Shown here piece by piece: positions 1-8,850 of a stretch of 64,000 nt of DNA. The notes beneath the pieces are model-generated. The model ran no database searches. It was given only the letters and a program-made list of their open reading frames with translations, and had not been told where the DNA came from. Every line of letters begins with the position of its first letter. Position 1 is the stretch's first letter. The translations under genes and the position numbers were made by a program. The stretch covers positions 3,489,501 through 3,553,500 of the forward strand of contig NZ_CP117452.1 in assembly GCF_030687895.1 (NCBI RefSeq). The letters are read 5' to 3'. This DNA comes from Pseudomonas sp. FP198. Its GTDB lineage: Bacteria > Pseudomonadota > Gammaproteobacteria > Pseudomonadales > Pseudomonadaceae.

Positions 1-396
1 CAGGATCGAACCACCGTGGCCGGGCGCGAAAGCGATTTCTTCTCCCGCGTGCAGATGCTGTTTGCTGTAGACCCCAAGGGAGCCATCCGCACCGAGCACC
101 AATGCGCCGATCAGCACCGGGGCGTCGGCCGCGAGGCGAATCGGCATGCCGACCACCGCAGTCAGGCCGAGCTCCCGCGCCAGGTCGCGCAGCGGCTGCA
201 ACACAACATCTTCCGGCGAGATAGCCAGCTCCGCGGCCAGCCCTCGCTCGTACCCGGTGAGCGACAGTTCTGGAAACACCAGCAACCCCACATTCCGATC
301 GGCGGCGGACTCCATGAAGCGCTGATGATGAATAAGGTTGCCGGCAACGTCCCCCGGAATGGAAATCGATTGGGCGGCAGCGAAGGCTCGGCTCAT
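1..396 (-). CDS. Carbon-nitrogen hydrolase (nitrilase superfamily), partial at window edge
   Basis: Reading leftward from the ATG at 396, 132 codons are open to the window edge, so only the N-terminal half is present. The fragment contains FPELSLTGY, the nitrilase-superfamily motif carrying the catalytic glutamate, and YSKQHLHAGE, which carries the family's catalytic lysine. The cysteine region lies outside the window. Members hydrolyse non-peptide C-N bonds (amides, N-carbamoyl compounds, nitriles) with a Glu-Lys-Cys triad in the cytoplasm. The substrate cannot be told from this part. It is transcribed divergently from the DAHP synthase leader region that follows. Confidence 0.85.
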   Translation of the reverse strand, partial: MSRAFAAAQSISIPGDVAGNLIHHQRFMESAADRNVGLLVFPELSLTGYERGLAAELAISPEDVVLQPLRDLARELGLTAVVGMPIRLAADAPVLIGALVLGADGSLGVYSKQHLHAGEEIAFAPGHGGSIL

Positions 397-496
397 GGTG
401 CGTCCTTGACGGAGGGGACAAAGGGCTGAGTTTGTCACAAAGCCCGCCGGACTCAAGCGGCGTGAACGGTGTCATCAATCCGATAGGATTTTCTTA

Positions 497-526
497 TTGA
501 ACCGGCGCGCCTCGCTCTAGTAAGCT
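497..526 (+). promoter_or_regulatory. Possible sigma-70 promoter for the DAHP synthase leader transcript
   Basis: TTGAAC at 497-502 and TAAGCT at 521-526 are separated by 18 bp, 25 bp upstream of the first leader peptide. The match is only fair and is offered because a promoter must lie between 397 and 551. Confidence 0.3.
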
Positions 527-551
527 GCGGGTCATTCATCGGAGACAGACC

Positions 552-680
552 ATGTTCAACGCCCTTGCACAGCTTCACACCGCCAGCGCCCTGCGCTCGG
601 TTGCGGCTGCCCGGGTGAACAGTGTCCCGTCTCCGGTCAGCTTTTATTTTGGGTATTGGTTTAGCCACTGGCGCGCCTGA
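552..680 (+). CDS. Aromatic-rich leader peptide 1 upstream of DAHP synthase
   Basis: This 42-codon frame starts with ATG 11 bases after a GGAGA ribosome-binding site. It ends in a run of aromatic codons, FYFGYWFSHWRA then stop: within the last 12 residues there are three Phe, two Tyr and two Trp. Fifty bases after the stop lies a strong intrinsic terminator (731-767), followed by the DAHP synthase gene. This is the architecture of a transcription-attenuation leader in which ribosome stalling at aromatic codons would prevent terminator formation. Unlike trp or phe leaders, it samples all three aromatic amino acids. The role is inferred; I did not find a convincing antiterminator by eye. Confidence 0.75.
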   Translation: MFNALAQLHTASALRSVAAARVNSVPSPVSFYFGYWFSHWRA

Positions 681-730
681 TACCCAACCGGCGCCCATTT
701 AAAACGGGTCGCCTACCAGAGTTTTCCAAA

Positions 731-767
731 CCCCCGGTCGGCCTCCCGACCGGGGGTTTTGTTTTTT
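731..767 (+). terminator. Intrinsic terminator / attenuator before DAHP synthase
   Basis: An 11-bp perfect GC-rich stem (731-741 with 746-756, loop CCTC) is followed by TTTTGTTTTTT. It lies between leader peptide 1 and leader peptide 2, so it would end transcription before the DAHP synthase gene unless relieved. Confidence 0.9.
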
Positions 768-812
768 CAGGCCCCAGACAATTGCAGCACCAGACAACTT
801 GAGGATCGAACC

Positions 813-965
813 ATGAACTACGCCACTTATTACCGTTACGACAGTTTTGCCGCCTGGCGATTTACCAGCCACCGCTCGGGACAGCCTGCCGCCTCCGATC
901 GGTCACCTACCGGTGGCATGCCTTCACTGCCGGCCATCATGGCCAATTGTCGAACACCCCAATAG
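813..965 (+). CDS. Aromatic-rich leader peptide 2 upstream of DAHP synthase
   Basis: This 50-codon frame has an ATG at 813 preceded by GAGGATCGAACC. Its N-terminus, MNYATYYRYDSFAAWRF, has four Tyr, two Phe and one Trp in the first 17 residues; the remainder is unremarkable. It ends 47 bases before the DAHP synthase start. It lies beyond the terminator at 731-767, so it is translated only from read-through transcripts and could couple or gate translation of the enzyme. No U-rich hairpin follows it. A longer frame beginning at 759 exists but lacks a ribosome-binding site. Confidence 0.6.
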   Translation: MNYATYYRYDSFAAWRFTSHRSGQPAASDRSPTGGMPSLPAIMANCRTPQ

Positions 966-1012
966 GGCCGGCGCGCGGGAACGAACCCGCTGCTCGCCCA
1001 GGAAGCCAGATC

Positions 1013-2083
1013 ATGAATTCGTCCGTTTCTGCTTTGCCACTGTCCACCCTCACGCCTGCCAATGAAGCGCTGACCCTGCGTCTGCCAAGCGCTCTGCAGC
1101 TCAAACAGCAATTGCCGCTCGCCACTGCGCTGAGCCAACAGGTCGACACCCATCGCCGGGCGGTGCGTGCGATCCTCGACGGCGAGGACTCCCGCCTGCT
1201 GGTCATCGTTGGCCCCTGCTCCATCCACGATCCTGAGTCTGCGCTTGAATACGCCGCCAACCTGGCGCGCCTCGCCCGCGAAGTGAGCGACAGCATGCTG
1301 CTGGTCATGCGCGCCTATGTCGAAAAGCCCCGTACCACCGTCGGCTGGAAAGGCCTGGCCTACGACCCCGATCTGGACGGCAGTGACGACATGGCTGCCG
1401 GCTTGAACCTGTCCCGGGAACTGATGAGAGAGATGCTGCGACTCGGTCTGCCGATCGCCACTGAATTGCTGCAGCCCATGGCCGCTGGCTACTTCGACGA
1501 CCTGCTCAGTTGGGTCGCCATCGGTGCCCGGACCACGGAATCGCAGATTCACCGGGAAATGGCCAGTGGCCTGGGCATGCCGGTCGGTTTCAAGAATGGC
1601 ACGGACGGAGGGGTCGGCATCGCCTGCGACGCCATGCGCTCCGCGGCCCACCCTCACCGGCATTTCGGCGTCGACAGTCAGGGGCACCCGGCGATCGTCC
1701 AGACCCAGGGCAACCCCGACACTCACCTGGTGCTGCGCGGTGGCCATCGCGGGCCGAACTATGATCGCCAGAGCGTGGCGCAGATACACGACGACCTCAC
1801 CCGCCTCAAAATCCCGGCCCGGATCATGGTCGATTGCAGCCATGCCAACAGCGGCAAGGACCCGTTGCGCCAGCCGCAGGTGTTCAATGACGTATTGGAA
1901 CAGCGTCTGCAAGGAAACCGCGCCCTCATTGGCATGATGCTGGAAAGCCATCTATTTGAGGGTTGCCAACCATTGGGTCCAGCGATGCGCTACGGCGTAT
2001 CGGTGACCGATGGATGCCTTGGCTGGGAGGCCACCGAGCAACTGCTGCGCCAGGCCGATCGCTCGTTGCGATTGCAGGCCTGA
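1013..2083 (+). CDS. aroF: 3-deoxy-7-phosphoheptulonate (DAHP) synthase, class I
   Basis: The 356-residue protein condenses phosphoenolpyruvate and erythrose 4-phosphate to DAHP, the first step of the shikimate pathway. It carries the class I hallmarks VGPCSIHDP (metal-ligand Cys), EKPRTTVGWKGL, VGFKNGTDG, and VMVDCSHANSGKDP in the form IMVDCSHANSGKDP near the C-terminus. Length fits the E. coli AroF/G/H family (about 350). I chose the ATG at 1013 because GGAAGCC precedes it and family similarity begins close by; the upstream frame from 947 overlaps the leader peptide. Which aromatic amino acid inhibits it cannot be decided here; the leader suggests transcriptional sensing of Phe, Tyr and Trp. 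The symbol aroF is by family and not proof of tyrosine sensitivity. Confidence 0.93.
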   Translation: MNSSVSALPLSTLTPANEALTLRLPSALQLKQQLPLATALSQQVDTHRRAVRAILDGEDSRLLVIVGPCSIHDPESALEYAANLARLAREVSDSMLLVMRAYVEKPRTTVGWKGLAYDPDLDGSDDMAAGLNLSRELMREMLRLGLPIATELLQPMAAGYFDDLLSWVAIGARTTESQIHREMASGLGMPVGFKNGTDGGVGIACDAMRSAAHPHRHFGVDSQGHPAIVQTQGNPDTHLVLRGGHRGPNYDRQSVAQIHDDLTRLKIPARIMVDCSHANSGKDPLRQPQVFNDVLEQRLQGNRALIGMMLESHLFEGCQPLGPAMRYGVSVTDGCLGWEATEQLLRQADRSLRLQA

Positions 2084-2128
2084 CCCCAGACCCCACCCGA
2101 CAGGCCCTCCGCGCAGGGAGGGCCTCGC

Positions 2129-3190
2129 TCAACCAGGCGTCCGGGTACGCACCTCGATGGTGATCTCCCCAGACCGCTGGCTGACATCGTCCAGTCGTTC
2201 CACCTGGTAAAACAGTTGCACCGACCTGTCTCGCTGCTCCTGCCAATAGGCGGCCGGCACCTCGAAGACAAGCGGCTGGCCGACCATCGCCTCGGTGATT
2301 TCCCGCTCCTGCACATGGGTATAGGTCCCGTTGCATTGCAGGCCGACCCACTCGCCCGCCGCCAGTCCGGTGCCATCAATGACCACCGTCACCGGGCCTT
2401 GCAGCGTTTCGATATCCAGCCCTCCATCGTTCAACGCCGCGACCTGGGGCGCCTTCAGCGCAGGGCGCACCAAGGGGCCGATATGCACCGACAAAGACTC
2501 GGCCTGGCGTGCCGTGCGGCCATGCCTGACAACATAGCCCAGGCTCAACCGGTGGCCGATATACGGGGCCAGGTGCGAATAATCGATCCAGAATGACACT
2601 TCACGCCCCAATACATGTTCCTCGATGTGCAGCACGTCATGCCAAAGCGCCTTGGAGTCCTGGCTGACACTCAAGGCCAGCCGATCACCGACCGCCATCC
2701 TCGAATAAGGCCGGACGGTCACCCGCGCTCCTTCCGGCACCCGGGCGGGATCGAGGCTGCCACCCACCGCATCATTGGCAATCGGTGGCAACAGCAGCTC
2801 GGGCCTGTCACCGACTTCAAGCTGCAGGGCTTGCGACCCCAGCACGCCGGGGAGCCACTTTCCGGCTACCTGGTAGGAGATCTCCAGCGAACCTCCGTCG
2901 AGCTCGGCGATATGCGGTTCACGAACAACAAAAACCACGTCCCGTCCGATCTGTCGCTCGGTAATAAACCTGCTGGTTTCATGCCGGTAGGGGTCGCCTT
3001 CGTTATTGAGCCCATGCCAACGCAGCCGCACTTCATCGCCACTCGTCATCGTCGGATACGGCTTGATCGTGATCACGGCCTTGTTCCAGGCCGGATCCAC
3101 CACGCCTCCCTTGGCTTTAGCCAGGGAAGGCGCTGGCAGTCTTGCGCAGCATGGATCGATACTGTCCTGCGGCGATGGGTAAGTCTTCAT
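2129..3190 (-). CDS. Repeat-containing protein of unknown function (Ig-like/invasin-type repeats)
   Basis: The 353-residue product has no recognised enzyme motif. It consists of about three blocks of roughly 100 residues. Each block opens with a beta-strand-like motif: ITIKPYPTMTSGDEVRLRW near residue 40, VTVRPYSRMAVGDRLALSV near 160, and VTVVIDGTGLAAGEWVGLQ near 265, followed by alternating hydrophobic strands. This resembles the Ig-like repeat blocks found in larger Pseudomonas surface proteins, but here it stands alone. No signal peptide is visible. The ATG at 3190 has GGAACGTGAAA upstream; an upstream in-frame start at 3268 looks less likely. The function is unknown to me. Confidence 0.75.
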   Translation of the reverse strand: MKTYPSPQDSIDPCCARLPAPSLAKAKGGVVDPAWNKAVITIKPYPTMTSGDEVRLRWHGLNNEGDPYRHETSRFITERQIGRDVVFVVREPHIAELDGGSLEISYQVAGKWLPGVLGSQALQLEVGDRPELLLPPIANDAVGGSLDPARVPEGARVTVRPYSRMAVGDRLALSVSQDSKALWHDVLHIEEHVLGREVSFWIDYSHLAPYIGHRLSLGYVVRHGRTARQAESLSVHIGPLVRPALKAPQVAALNDGGLDIETLQGPVTVVIDGTGLAAGEWVGLQCNGTYTHVQEREITEAMVGQPLVFEVPAAYWQEQRDRSVQLFYQVERLDDVSQRSGEITIEVRTRTPG

Positions 3191-3513
3191 TTTCACGTTC
3201 CAGTCCTTTGGAAAAGGCGCCATGCACATCATGGCGCCGCTGAAGTCATTGGAACCCGCCCGCGGCAAATGCGCAGTCAGACAAGTCGACCATGATCGGT
3301 GGGCTGTTGCGCCGGGTGTTGTAGCTGCCAGCCGCGACGACTATCGGAAGTATCGCGGACCTTCGGCATCGTCCGCCTACCAAGCGAATCTTCCTGCTTT
3401 TTCTATTCCAGTTTCCCTGGCTCACCGCGGTTTGGTCCTACACCGCTCGCTAGTCGCCTGCATTAGAGTGGGGGCGGCAAATCCAGGTGAACCTCTTCGA
3501 AAAAGGTACGAAC
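3191..3513. other. Intergenic region with a 9-bp perfect inverted repeat
   Basis: This divergent intergenic region separates the repeat protein and the lipase-like gene. GGCGCCATG (3216-3224) and CATGGCGCC (3230-3238) form a perfect inverted repeat with a 5-bp spacer, 26 bp upstream of the minus-strand start, and could be an operator or a 5' UTR hairpin. I see no gene in it and nothing else notable. Confidence 0.5.
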
Positions 3514-4395
3514 ATGCAACGGAATGCAAACACTCACTTTCCTATCCTGCTGGTCCATGGGTTGTTCGGGTTCGACAGGATCGGCGCCTTCGGGCTCTTT
3601 CAGAACGTCCAACAGGCTTTGCGCACCGCCGGCGCACGAGTCTTCATCCCGTATCTGTCGGCTACCCATTGCAATGAAGCCCGTGGCGAACAACTGCTGA
3701 CGCAGATCGACCGGGTCCTGGAAGGAACCGGCTCCACCCGGGTCAACCTGATCGGGCATGGTCAAGGTGCGCTGGCGGCACGTTATGCAGGGGCAACCGC
3801 CCCCGAACGAGTCGCCTCGGTCACGTCGGTCAGCGGCCCCAACCAAGGCTCGGAACTGGCCGACTTCCTGCGCAAGGCCCTGACCCCCGGGCGATTGCCG
3901 GAGCATGTGGCGAACCGGGTCGCAACACTCTTCGCCGACTTCATCTCGGCACTCAGCGGCCAGTCCCGGCTTCCACAGAACGCCATCGCGGCGCTGGCGG
4001 CACTGACGACGGAAGGCGTCGGCGCGTTCAACGACCGATACCCCCAGGGCCTGCCCCGAAACTGGGGCGGCAACGGGCCGCAGCTGGTCAACGGCGTTCG
4101 CTACTACTCCTGGAGCGGCACGCTGCAAGACACCCCTGGCGAAGCCTGCGGTGCAGCAGGCCCGCTGCATGATTTCTGCCGGGCCTTTTCCGAATACTTC
4201 ATTACCGAAGCCGGGCAGAACGATGGCATCGTCGGGCGCTTCAGCTCCCACCTGGGCAAGGTCATTCGCTCCGACTACCCACTGGACCACTTGCACGCCA
4301 TCAACCACGCGAATGCCAGCGGACACCGCAAGGGAACGGACCCGCTAGCGCTCTATATAAGGCACGCCGAGCGTTTGCGAATCGTCGGACTCTGA
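3514..4395 (+). CDS. Family I lipase-like protein with Gly in place of the nucleophilic Ser
   Basis: The 293-residue protein aligns by eye along its length with Pseudomonas family I triacylglycerol lipases. It has the oxyanion-hole segment PILLVHGLFGFDRIG, VTSVSGPNQGSELADF, the acid residue in QNDGIVGRFSS (Asp237), and a histidine in YPLDHLHAINH (His259). The nucleophile elbow, normally GHSQG, reads GHGQG: codon 83 (3760-3762) is GGT rather than a serine codon, one base from AGT. Ordinary ester hydrolysis through an acyl-enzyme is therefore not expected. There is no signal peptide and no adjacent foldase. The ATG at 3514 was chosen over the GTG at 3487 because AAAAGGTACGAAC precedes it and 293 residues is the size of related P. 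fluorescens lipases. It may be a decayed or repurposed paralogue, or a sequencing error. Confidence 0.85.
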   Translation: MQRNANTHFPILLVHGLFGFDRIGAFGLFQNVQQALRTAGARVFIPYLSATHCNEARGEQLLTQIDRVLEGTGSTRVNLIGHGQGALAARYAGATAPERVASVTSVSGPNQGSELADFLRKALTPGRLPEHVANRVATLFADFISALSGQSRLPQNAIAALAALTTEGVGAFNDRYPQGLPRNWGGNGPQLVNGVRYYSWSGTLQDTPGEACGAAGPLHDFCRAFSEYFITEAGQNDGIVGRFSSHLGKVIRSDYPLDHLHAINHANASGHRKGTDPLALYIRHAERLRIVGL

Positions 4396-4476
4396 TCGAC
4401 ACGTCGCATTTTTGACAACAAAGCCCTACTGATTCCGGTAGGCTGGACGTTTTGAAAACACTGAAGGAGATTTCCC

Positions 4477-4758
4477 ATGGCCAAAGCCACTGCCCGCCAC
4501 ATCCTGGTATCCAGCGAAGAAAAGTGCAACGAACTCAAGACCCAGATCGAAGCCGGCGCTGACTTCGCCGAGGTCGCCAAGGCGAACTCCAGCTGCCCGT
4601 CCAGCCGTCAAGGCGGTGACCTGGGCTCGTTCGGTCCAGGCCAGATGGTCAAGGAGTTCGACACCGTGGTGTTCAGCGCCCCGATCAATGTGGTCCAGGG
4701 CCCGGTCAAGACCCAGTTTGGCTATCACCTGCTGGAAGTCACCAGCCGCCAGGACTGA
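4477..4758 (+). CDS. ppiC: Parvulin-type peptidyl-prolyl cis-trans isomerase
   Basis: This 93-residue stand-alone parvulin domain carries the family signatures ARHILV near the N-terminus, CPSSRQGGDLGSFGPGQMV in the middle, and FGYHLLEV at the C-terminus. It catalyses cis-trans isomerisation of peptidyl-proline bonds; without a signal peptide it should be cytoplasmic. A GAAGGAGA ribosome-binding site precedes the ATG, and a strong terminator follows at 4774-4806, so it is probably monocistronic. A second parvulin lies at 22364-22639. Confidence 0.93.
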   Translation: MAKATARHILVSSEEKCNELKTQIEAGADFAEVAKANSSCPSSRQGGDLGSFGPGQMVKEFDTVVFSAPINVVQGPVKTQFGYHLLEVTSRQD

Positions 4759-4773
4759 TCCCGGTTTATCGAC

Positions 4774-4806
4774 ATGACGGCCCGCCCTTTGGTGGGCCGT
4801 CATGTT
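4774..4806 (+). terminator. Intrinsic terminator after ppiC
   Basis: A 13-bp stem (4774-4786 with 4791-4803, one G-T pair, loop CTTT) with a short T-rich tail follows the ppiC stop by 15 bases. The yejA gene starts 80 bases further on. Confidence 0.75.
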
Positions 4807-4887
4807 TGCGTGATGCGAGGGGCTGGCGATGAGCGCGCCGCTCGCGTACAAATCATGGTCATCGATCACCCGGCTCTAAGGCTGACA

Positions 4888-6756
4888 ATGCGACTGGCGT
4901 TTCCCTCCTGGCTACTCACTGCCGTGATCCTGCTGACAGGCGCCGCAGGTGTGAGCGCCGCCCCCCGACATGCCCTGACTGTTTATGGCGAGCCGGCCAA
5001 ATACGCCGAAGGTTTCGGCCACTTCGCCTATGCCAATCCCCAGGCTCCCAAGGGCGGCACGATGCGCCGCTCGGCCATCGAGATTGGTCATTTCGACCAT
5101 ATCCTGCCCTATATCGACAAAGGCATCGGTGTCAGCCAGGTCGACGGCATGCTCTATTCGCCGCTGGCCCAGCGTTCGCTGGACGAGCCCTACACCGTCT
5201 ACGGCCTGGTGGCCGAGAAAATGGAGCGTGCCGAGGATGGTCTGTCGCTGCGCTTCTACCTGAACCCCAAGGCCCGCTTCGCCGACGGCAAGCCCATTAC
5301 CGCCGAGGACGTGCGCTACAGCTTCGAGCTGCTGATGACCCAGGGCAGCCTGCGCTACCGCACACAGTTCGCCGCGGTCAAAGGCGTCGTGGTGGAATCG
5401 CCTCGCAGCGTTCGTTTTGACTTCAAGAACAACGAGAACCGCACGCTACCACTGGATGTTGCCACCCTGCCGGTGCTTCCCGAGCATTGGTGGAAAACCC
5501 GCGACTTCGCCAATGGCGGCGGCTACGAAGCCCCGCTGGGCAGTGGTCCGTACCGGGTGAGCAAAGTCGACTCGGGTCGCAGCATCACTTTCGAACGCAA
5601 TGCAGACTGGTGGGGCAAGGATCTGCCGGTCAGTCGCGGCTTGTATAATTTCGACCATTTCAGCATCGAATATTTCGGCGACACCGATGTGGCCCGACAG
5701 GTCCTGCGTGGCGGCGCCTACGACTACAACCGCGAATTTTCCGCCACCGGTTTTGCCATCGGCTACGACAGCCCGGCCCTGCGCGACGGTCGCCTGCAAA
5801 AGGCCCACCTCGCCACCGACGCGCCGCAGCCGGCACAGGGCTTCGTGTTCAACCTGCAACGCCCGCAGTTCCAGGACCGCCGCGTACGCCAGGCGCTGGC
5901 CATGCTCTGGGATTTCGAATGGAGCAATCGCCAGATGATGCGCAATGCCTATGTGCGTCAGCAGAGTTTTTTTTCCAACACCGACCTCGCCGCCCGGCAG
6001 CTCCCCGATGCGGCGGAGCTGGCGATCCTCGAACCGTTGCGCGGCAAAGTCCCAGACGAGGTGTTCACCCGGGTATTCGAAGCGCCGAAAACCGACGGCA
6101 GCGGCGTAATCCGTGACAAACAGCTGCAAGCCCTGGCGCTGCTCGAGCAGGCCGGCTGGAAGCCCCACGGCGACCGGTTGGTGAATGCCGAAGGCGAGCC
6201 CCTGAGCTTCACGTTCCTGAATACCCAGAACGGTATCGACCGTCTGCTGCTGCCCTACAAGCGGACCCTGGCCCAGATCGGCATCGACATGAGCATTCGG
6301 CGCATCGACTCGTCCCAGTACGTCAACCGCCTGATGAGTCGCGACTACGACATGATCATCACCGGTTACCCCGTGAGCACCTCGCCCGGCATGGAACTCT
6401 ACAATTATTTCGGCTCGGCGGCCGCCAACGATCCGGGCGCAAACAACTACATGACCCTGCAGAACCCAGCCGTGGATGCCCTCATCGATGGCCTGGTCAA
6501 GGCCACCACCCAGAGCGACATGCTCCGCCATGCCCACGCCCTGGACCGCGTACTGCAATGGAATTACTACTGGATCCCCAACTATTACCCACCCGGCAGC
6601 TCGACCGTGTGGTGGAATCGCTTCGGCATGCCGAAGGTCCAGGCCAGCAATGACGAAGCCATCGAAAGCTGGTGGGAAGTCAGCACCACGCCGTTGACCA
6701 ACGAACAGATGACCGCCGAACGCATCAAGCGCAGCGCACCCGGAGGGCATCACTGA
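4888..6756 (+). CDS. yejA: ABC transporter periplasmic substrate-binding protein, YejA-like
   Basis: The 622-residue protein is a family 5 (peptide/nickel-type) solute-binding protein. It starts with a cleavable signal peptide ([18 protein letters not shown], then AAGVSAAP), followed by [18 protein letters not shown] and [12 protein letters not shown], characteristic of YejA. It would deliver an oligopeptide-like substrate to the YejBEF permease-ATPase; in enterobacteria Yej takes up microcin C-type peptides. The start at 4888 gives a well-formed signal peptide and has TAAGG upstream, unlike earlier in-frame starts in the ppiC terminator. Its stop overlaps the next start (TGATG), so yejA-yejB are translationally coupled. 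Confidence 0.9.
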   Translation: MRLAFPSWLLTAVILLTGAAGVSAAPRHALTVYGEPAKYAEGFGHFAYANPQAPKGGTMRRSAIEIGHFDHILPYIDKGIGVSQVDGMLYSPLAQRSLDEPYTVYGLVAEKMERAEDGLSLRFYLNPKARFADGKPITAEDVRYSFELLMTQGSLRYRTQFAAVKGVVVESPRSVRFDFKNNENRTLPLDVATLPVLPEHWWKTRDFANGGGYEAPLGSGPYRVSKVDSGRSITFERNADWWGKDLPVSRGLYNFDHFSIEYFGDTDVARQVLRGGAYDYNREFSATGFAIGYDSPALRDGRLQKAHLATDAPQPAQGFVFNLQRPQFQDRRVRQALAMLWDFEWSNRQMMRNAYVRQQSFFSNTDLAARQLPDAAELAILEPLRGKVPDEVFTRVFEAPKTDGSGVIRDKQLQALALLEQAGWKPHGDRLVNAEGEPLSFTFLNTQNGIDRLLLPYKRTLAQIGIDMSIRRIDSSQYVNRLMSRDYDMIITGYPVSTSPGMELYNYFGSAAANDPGANNYMTLQNPAVDALIDGLVKATTQSDMLRHAHALDRVLQWNYYWIPNYYPPGSSTVWWNRFGMPKVQASNDEAIESWWEVSTTPLTNEQMTAERIKRSAPGGHH

Positions 6757-7814
6757 TGTGGGCTTATATTGCACGGCGCCTGCTGCTGATCATCCCGACG
6801 CTGGTGATCATTTTGCTGGTGAACTTCGTGATAGTGCAGGCGGCACCGGGCGGGCCGGTCGAACAGGCCATCGCCCACCTGCAGGGTATCGGCGGCACCA
6901 GCGTCGGCAGTTCGGGCAATGCCATGGCCGGCAGCTCGCGCGCCAGCCGTGGCCTGGACCCGCAACTGATCAAGGACATCGAGAAACAGTACGGTTTCGA
7001 CAAGCCCGCCCACGAACGCCTGTGGCTGATGCTCACCAGCTACGCCCGCCTGGATTTCGGCAAGAGCTTTTTCCGCGGCGCCACGGTCACCGACCTGATC
7101 CTGGAAAAGATGCCGGTGACTATTTCCCTCGGGCTGTGGGCGACGCTGATCACCTACCTGGTCTCGATCCCGCTGGGCATTCGCAAGGCCGTGCACCACG
7201 GTTCGGCATTCGACGTGTGGAGCAGCACCGCGATCATCATCGGCTATGCGATGCCGGCGTTCCTGTTCGCCATGTTCCTGATTGTCATGTTCGCCGGCGG
7301 CACCTCCCTCAACTGGTTCCCGGTGCGCGGACTGGTGTCGGACAACTTCGAATCACTATCGACGCTGGGCAAGATCGCCGATTACTTCTGGCATTTGGTG
7401 CTGCCCGTCACGTCGCTGGTCATCGGCGGCTTTGCCACCCTGACGATCCTGACCAAAAATTCGTTTCTCAACGAAATCACCCGTCAATACGTGGTGACGG
7501 CACGGGCCAAAGGCATGAGCGAACGGCGCGTGTTGTACGGCCACGTGTTTCGCAACGCGATGCTGCTGGTGGTGTCGGGCATTCCCCAGGCATTCATCAG
7601 CGTGTTCTTCGCCGGCTCGTTGCTGATCGAGGTGATTTTCTCCCTCGATGGCCTGGGGCGCATGAGTTATGAAGCCGCGGTGTCCCGAGACTATCCGGTG
7701 GTGTTCGGCTCGCTGTTCATCTTCACCCTGTTCGGCCTGCTGATAAAACTCATCGGTGACCTTTGCTACACCCTGGTGGACCCGCGTATCGACTTCGCCG
7801 CGAGGAACGCCTGA
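6756..7814 (+). CDS. yejB: ABC transporter permease, YejB-like
   Basis: The 352-residue membrane protein begins with [20 protein letters not shown], the first helix of DppB/OppB-type permeases. It keeps the EAA-type cytoplasmic loop, seen as [21 protein letters not shown], that contacts the ATPase. A soluble insertion of about 70 residues follows helix 1 ([20 protein letters not shown] region), as in YejB. Its start overlaps the yejA stop and its stop overlaps the yejE start, both by one base. Confidence 0.92.
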   Translation: MWAYIARRLLLIIPTLVIILLVNFVIVQAAPGGPVEQAIAHLQGIGGTSVGSSGNAMAGSSRASRGLDPQLIKDIEKQYGFDKPAHERLWLMLTSYARLDFGKSFFRGATVTDLILEKMPVTISLGLWATLITYLVSIPLGIRKAVHHGSAFDVWSSTAIIIGYAMPAFLFAMFLIVMFAGGTSLNWFPVRGLVSDNFESLSTLGKIADYFWHLVLPVTSLVIGGFATLTILTKNSFLNEITRQYVVTARAKGMSERRVLYGHVFRNAMLLVVSGIPQAFISVFFAGSLLIEVIFSLDGLGRMSYEAAVSRDYPVVFGSLFIFTLFGLLIKLIGDLCYTLVDPRIDFAARNA

Positions 7815-8836
7815 TGTTCAAGCTTTCTCCCCTGGGCCGGCGGCGTTTCGAACGCTTCAAGAAAAACCGTCGTGGCTGGTGGTCGCTGTGGCTGTTCCTC
7901 GGCCTGTTCGCCCTGACCCTGGGCGGTGAACTGATCGCCAACGACAAGCCATGGGTGGTGAGCTATCAGGGCTCGCTGTACTTCCCGGTTTTCAAGCGCT
8001 ACACCGAGCAGGAATTTGGCGGTCAGTTGCCGTTCCAGGCCGACTATCGCAGCAACTATGTACAGAACCTGATTCACAAGGATGGCGGCTGGCTGCTTTT
8101 CCCACCCATTCCTTTCAGCGACGACACGCCCAACTACGACCTCAACCAACCGGCGCCAAGCCCGCCGTCGACGGTCAACTGGCTGGGCACCGATGATCAG
8201 GCCCGTGATGTGCTGGCGCGGGTGATCTTCGGCGCGCGGGTGTCGATCCTGTTCGCCCTGGCCTTGACCGCCATCAGTGCGCTGATCGGGATTACCGCCG
8301 GCGCCTTGCAGGGTTATTACGGCGGCTGGGTGGATCTGCTCGGGCAACGCCTGCTGGAAGTCTGGTCCGGGTTGCCGGTGCTCTATCTGCTGATCATCCT
8401 GTCCGGTTTCGTGGAACCGAATTTCTGGTGGCTGCTGGGGATCATGGCGCTGTTCTCCTGGCTGGCGCTGGTGGACGTGGTGCGCGCCGAGTTCTTGCGC
8501 GGGCGCAACCTGGAGTACGTGAAAGCGGCACGGGCCTTGGGCCTGACCGACCGCAAGGTGATCGTGCGGCACATCCTGCCCAACGCCATGAACGCCACCT
8601 TGAGCTACCTGCCGTTCATCCTCACCGGCGCGATATCCACCCTGACGGCCCTGGACTTTCTCGGCTTCGGCATGCCGGCCGGCAGCGCGTCCCTGGGTGA
8701 GTTGATCGCCCAGGGCAAACAGAACCTGCAAGCGCCGTGGCTGGGATTGACGGCGTTTTTCACCCTGGCACTGATTCTGTCGCTGCTGGTGTTCATCGGC
8801 GAGGCGTTGCGCGACGCCTTTGATCCCCGGTCTTGA
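7814..8836 (+). CDS. yejE: ABC transporter permease, YejE-like
   Basis: This 340-residue partner permease has an N-terminal cytoplasmic segment (LSPLGRRRFERFKKNRRGWW), one transmembrane helix, a periplasmic stretch with GTDDQARDVLARVIFGAR (the DppC/OppC signature), and the permease core with VKAARALGLTDRKVIVRHIL as the EAA loop. It forms the heterodimeric channel with YejB. It is coupled to yejB by a TGATG overlap and followed after 14 bases by yejF. Confidence 0.92.
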   Translation: MFKLSPLGRRRFERFKKNRRGWWSLWLFLGLFALTLGGELIANDKPWVVSYQGSLYFPVFKRYTEQEFGGQLPFQADYRSNYVQNLIHKDGGWLLFPPIPFSDDTPNYDLNQPAPSPPSTVNWLGTDDQARDVLARVIFGARVSILFALALTAISALIGITAGALQGYYGGWVDLLGQRLLEVWSGLPVLYLLIILSGFVEPNFWWLLGIMALFSWLALVDVVRAEFLRGRNLEYVKAARALGLTDRKVIVRHILPNAMNATLSYLPFILTGAISTLTALDFLGFGMPAGSASLGELIAQGKQNLQAPWLGLTAFFTLALILSLLVFIGEALRDAFDPRS

Positions 8837-8850
8837 AGCGGAGCTTTTGG

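Noticed and set aside
650..730. Antiterminator structure for the aroF leader.
   Set aside because: Only short pairings (5-6 bp) could be found by eye, not enough to claim it.
759..812. Upstream extension of leader peptide 2.
   Set aside because: It begins in the terminator tail and lacks a ribosome-binding site.
836..1951. Long minus-strand frame opposite DAHP synthase (371 codons).
   Set aside because: It runs antisense to a clear aroF with class I motifs; a GC-rich shadow frame.
5446..6774. Large antisense frame (442 codons) opposite yejA.
   Set aside because: yejA has a signal peptide and conserved family motifs; the antisense frame has none.
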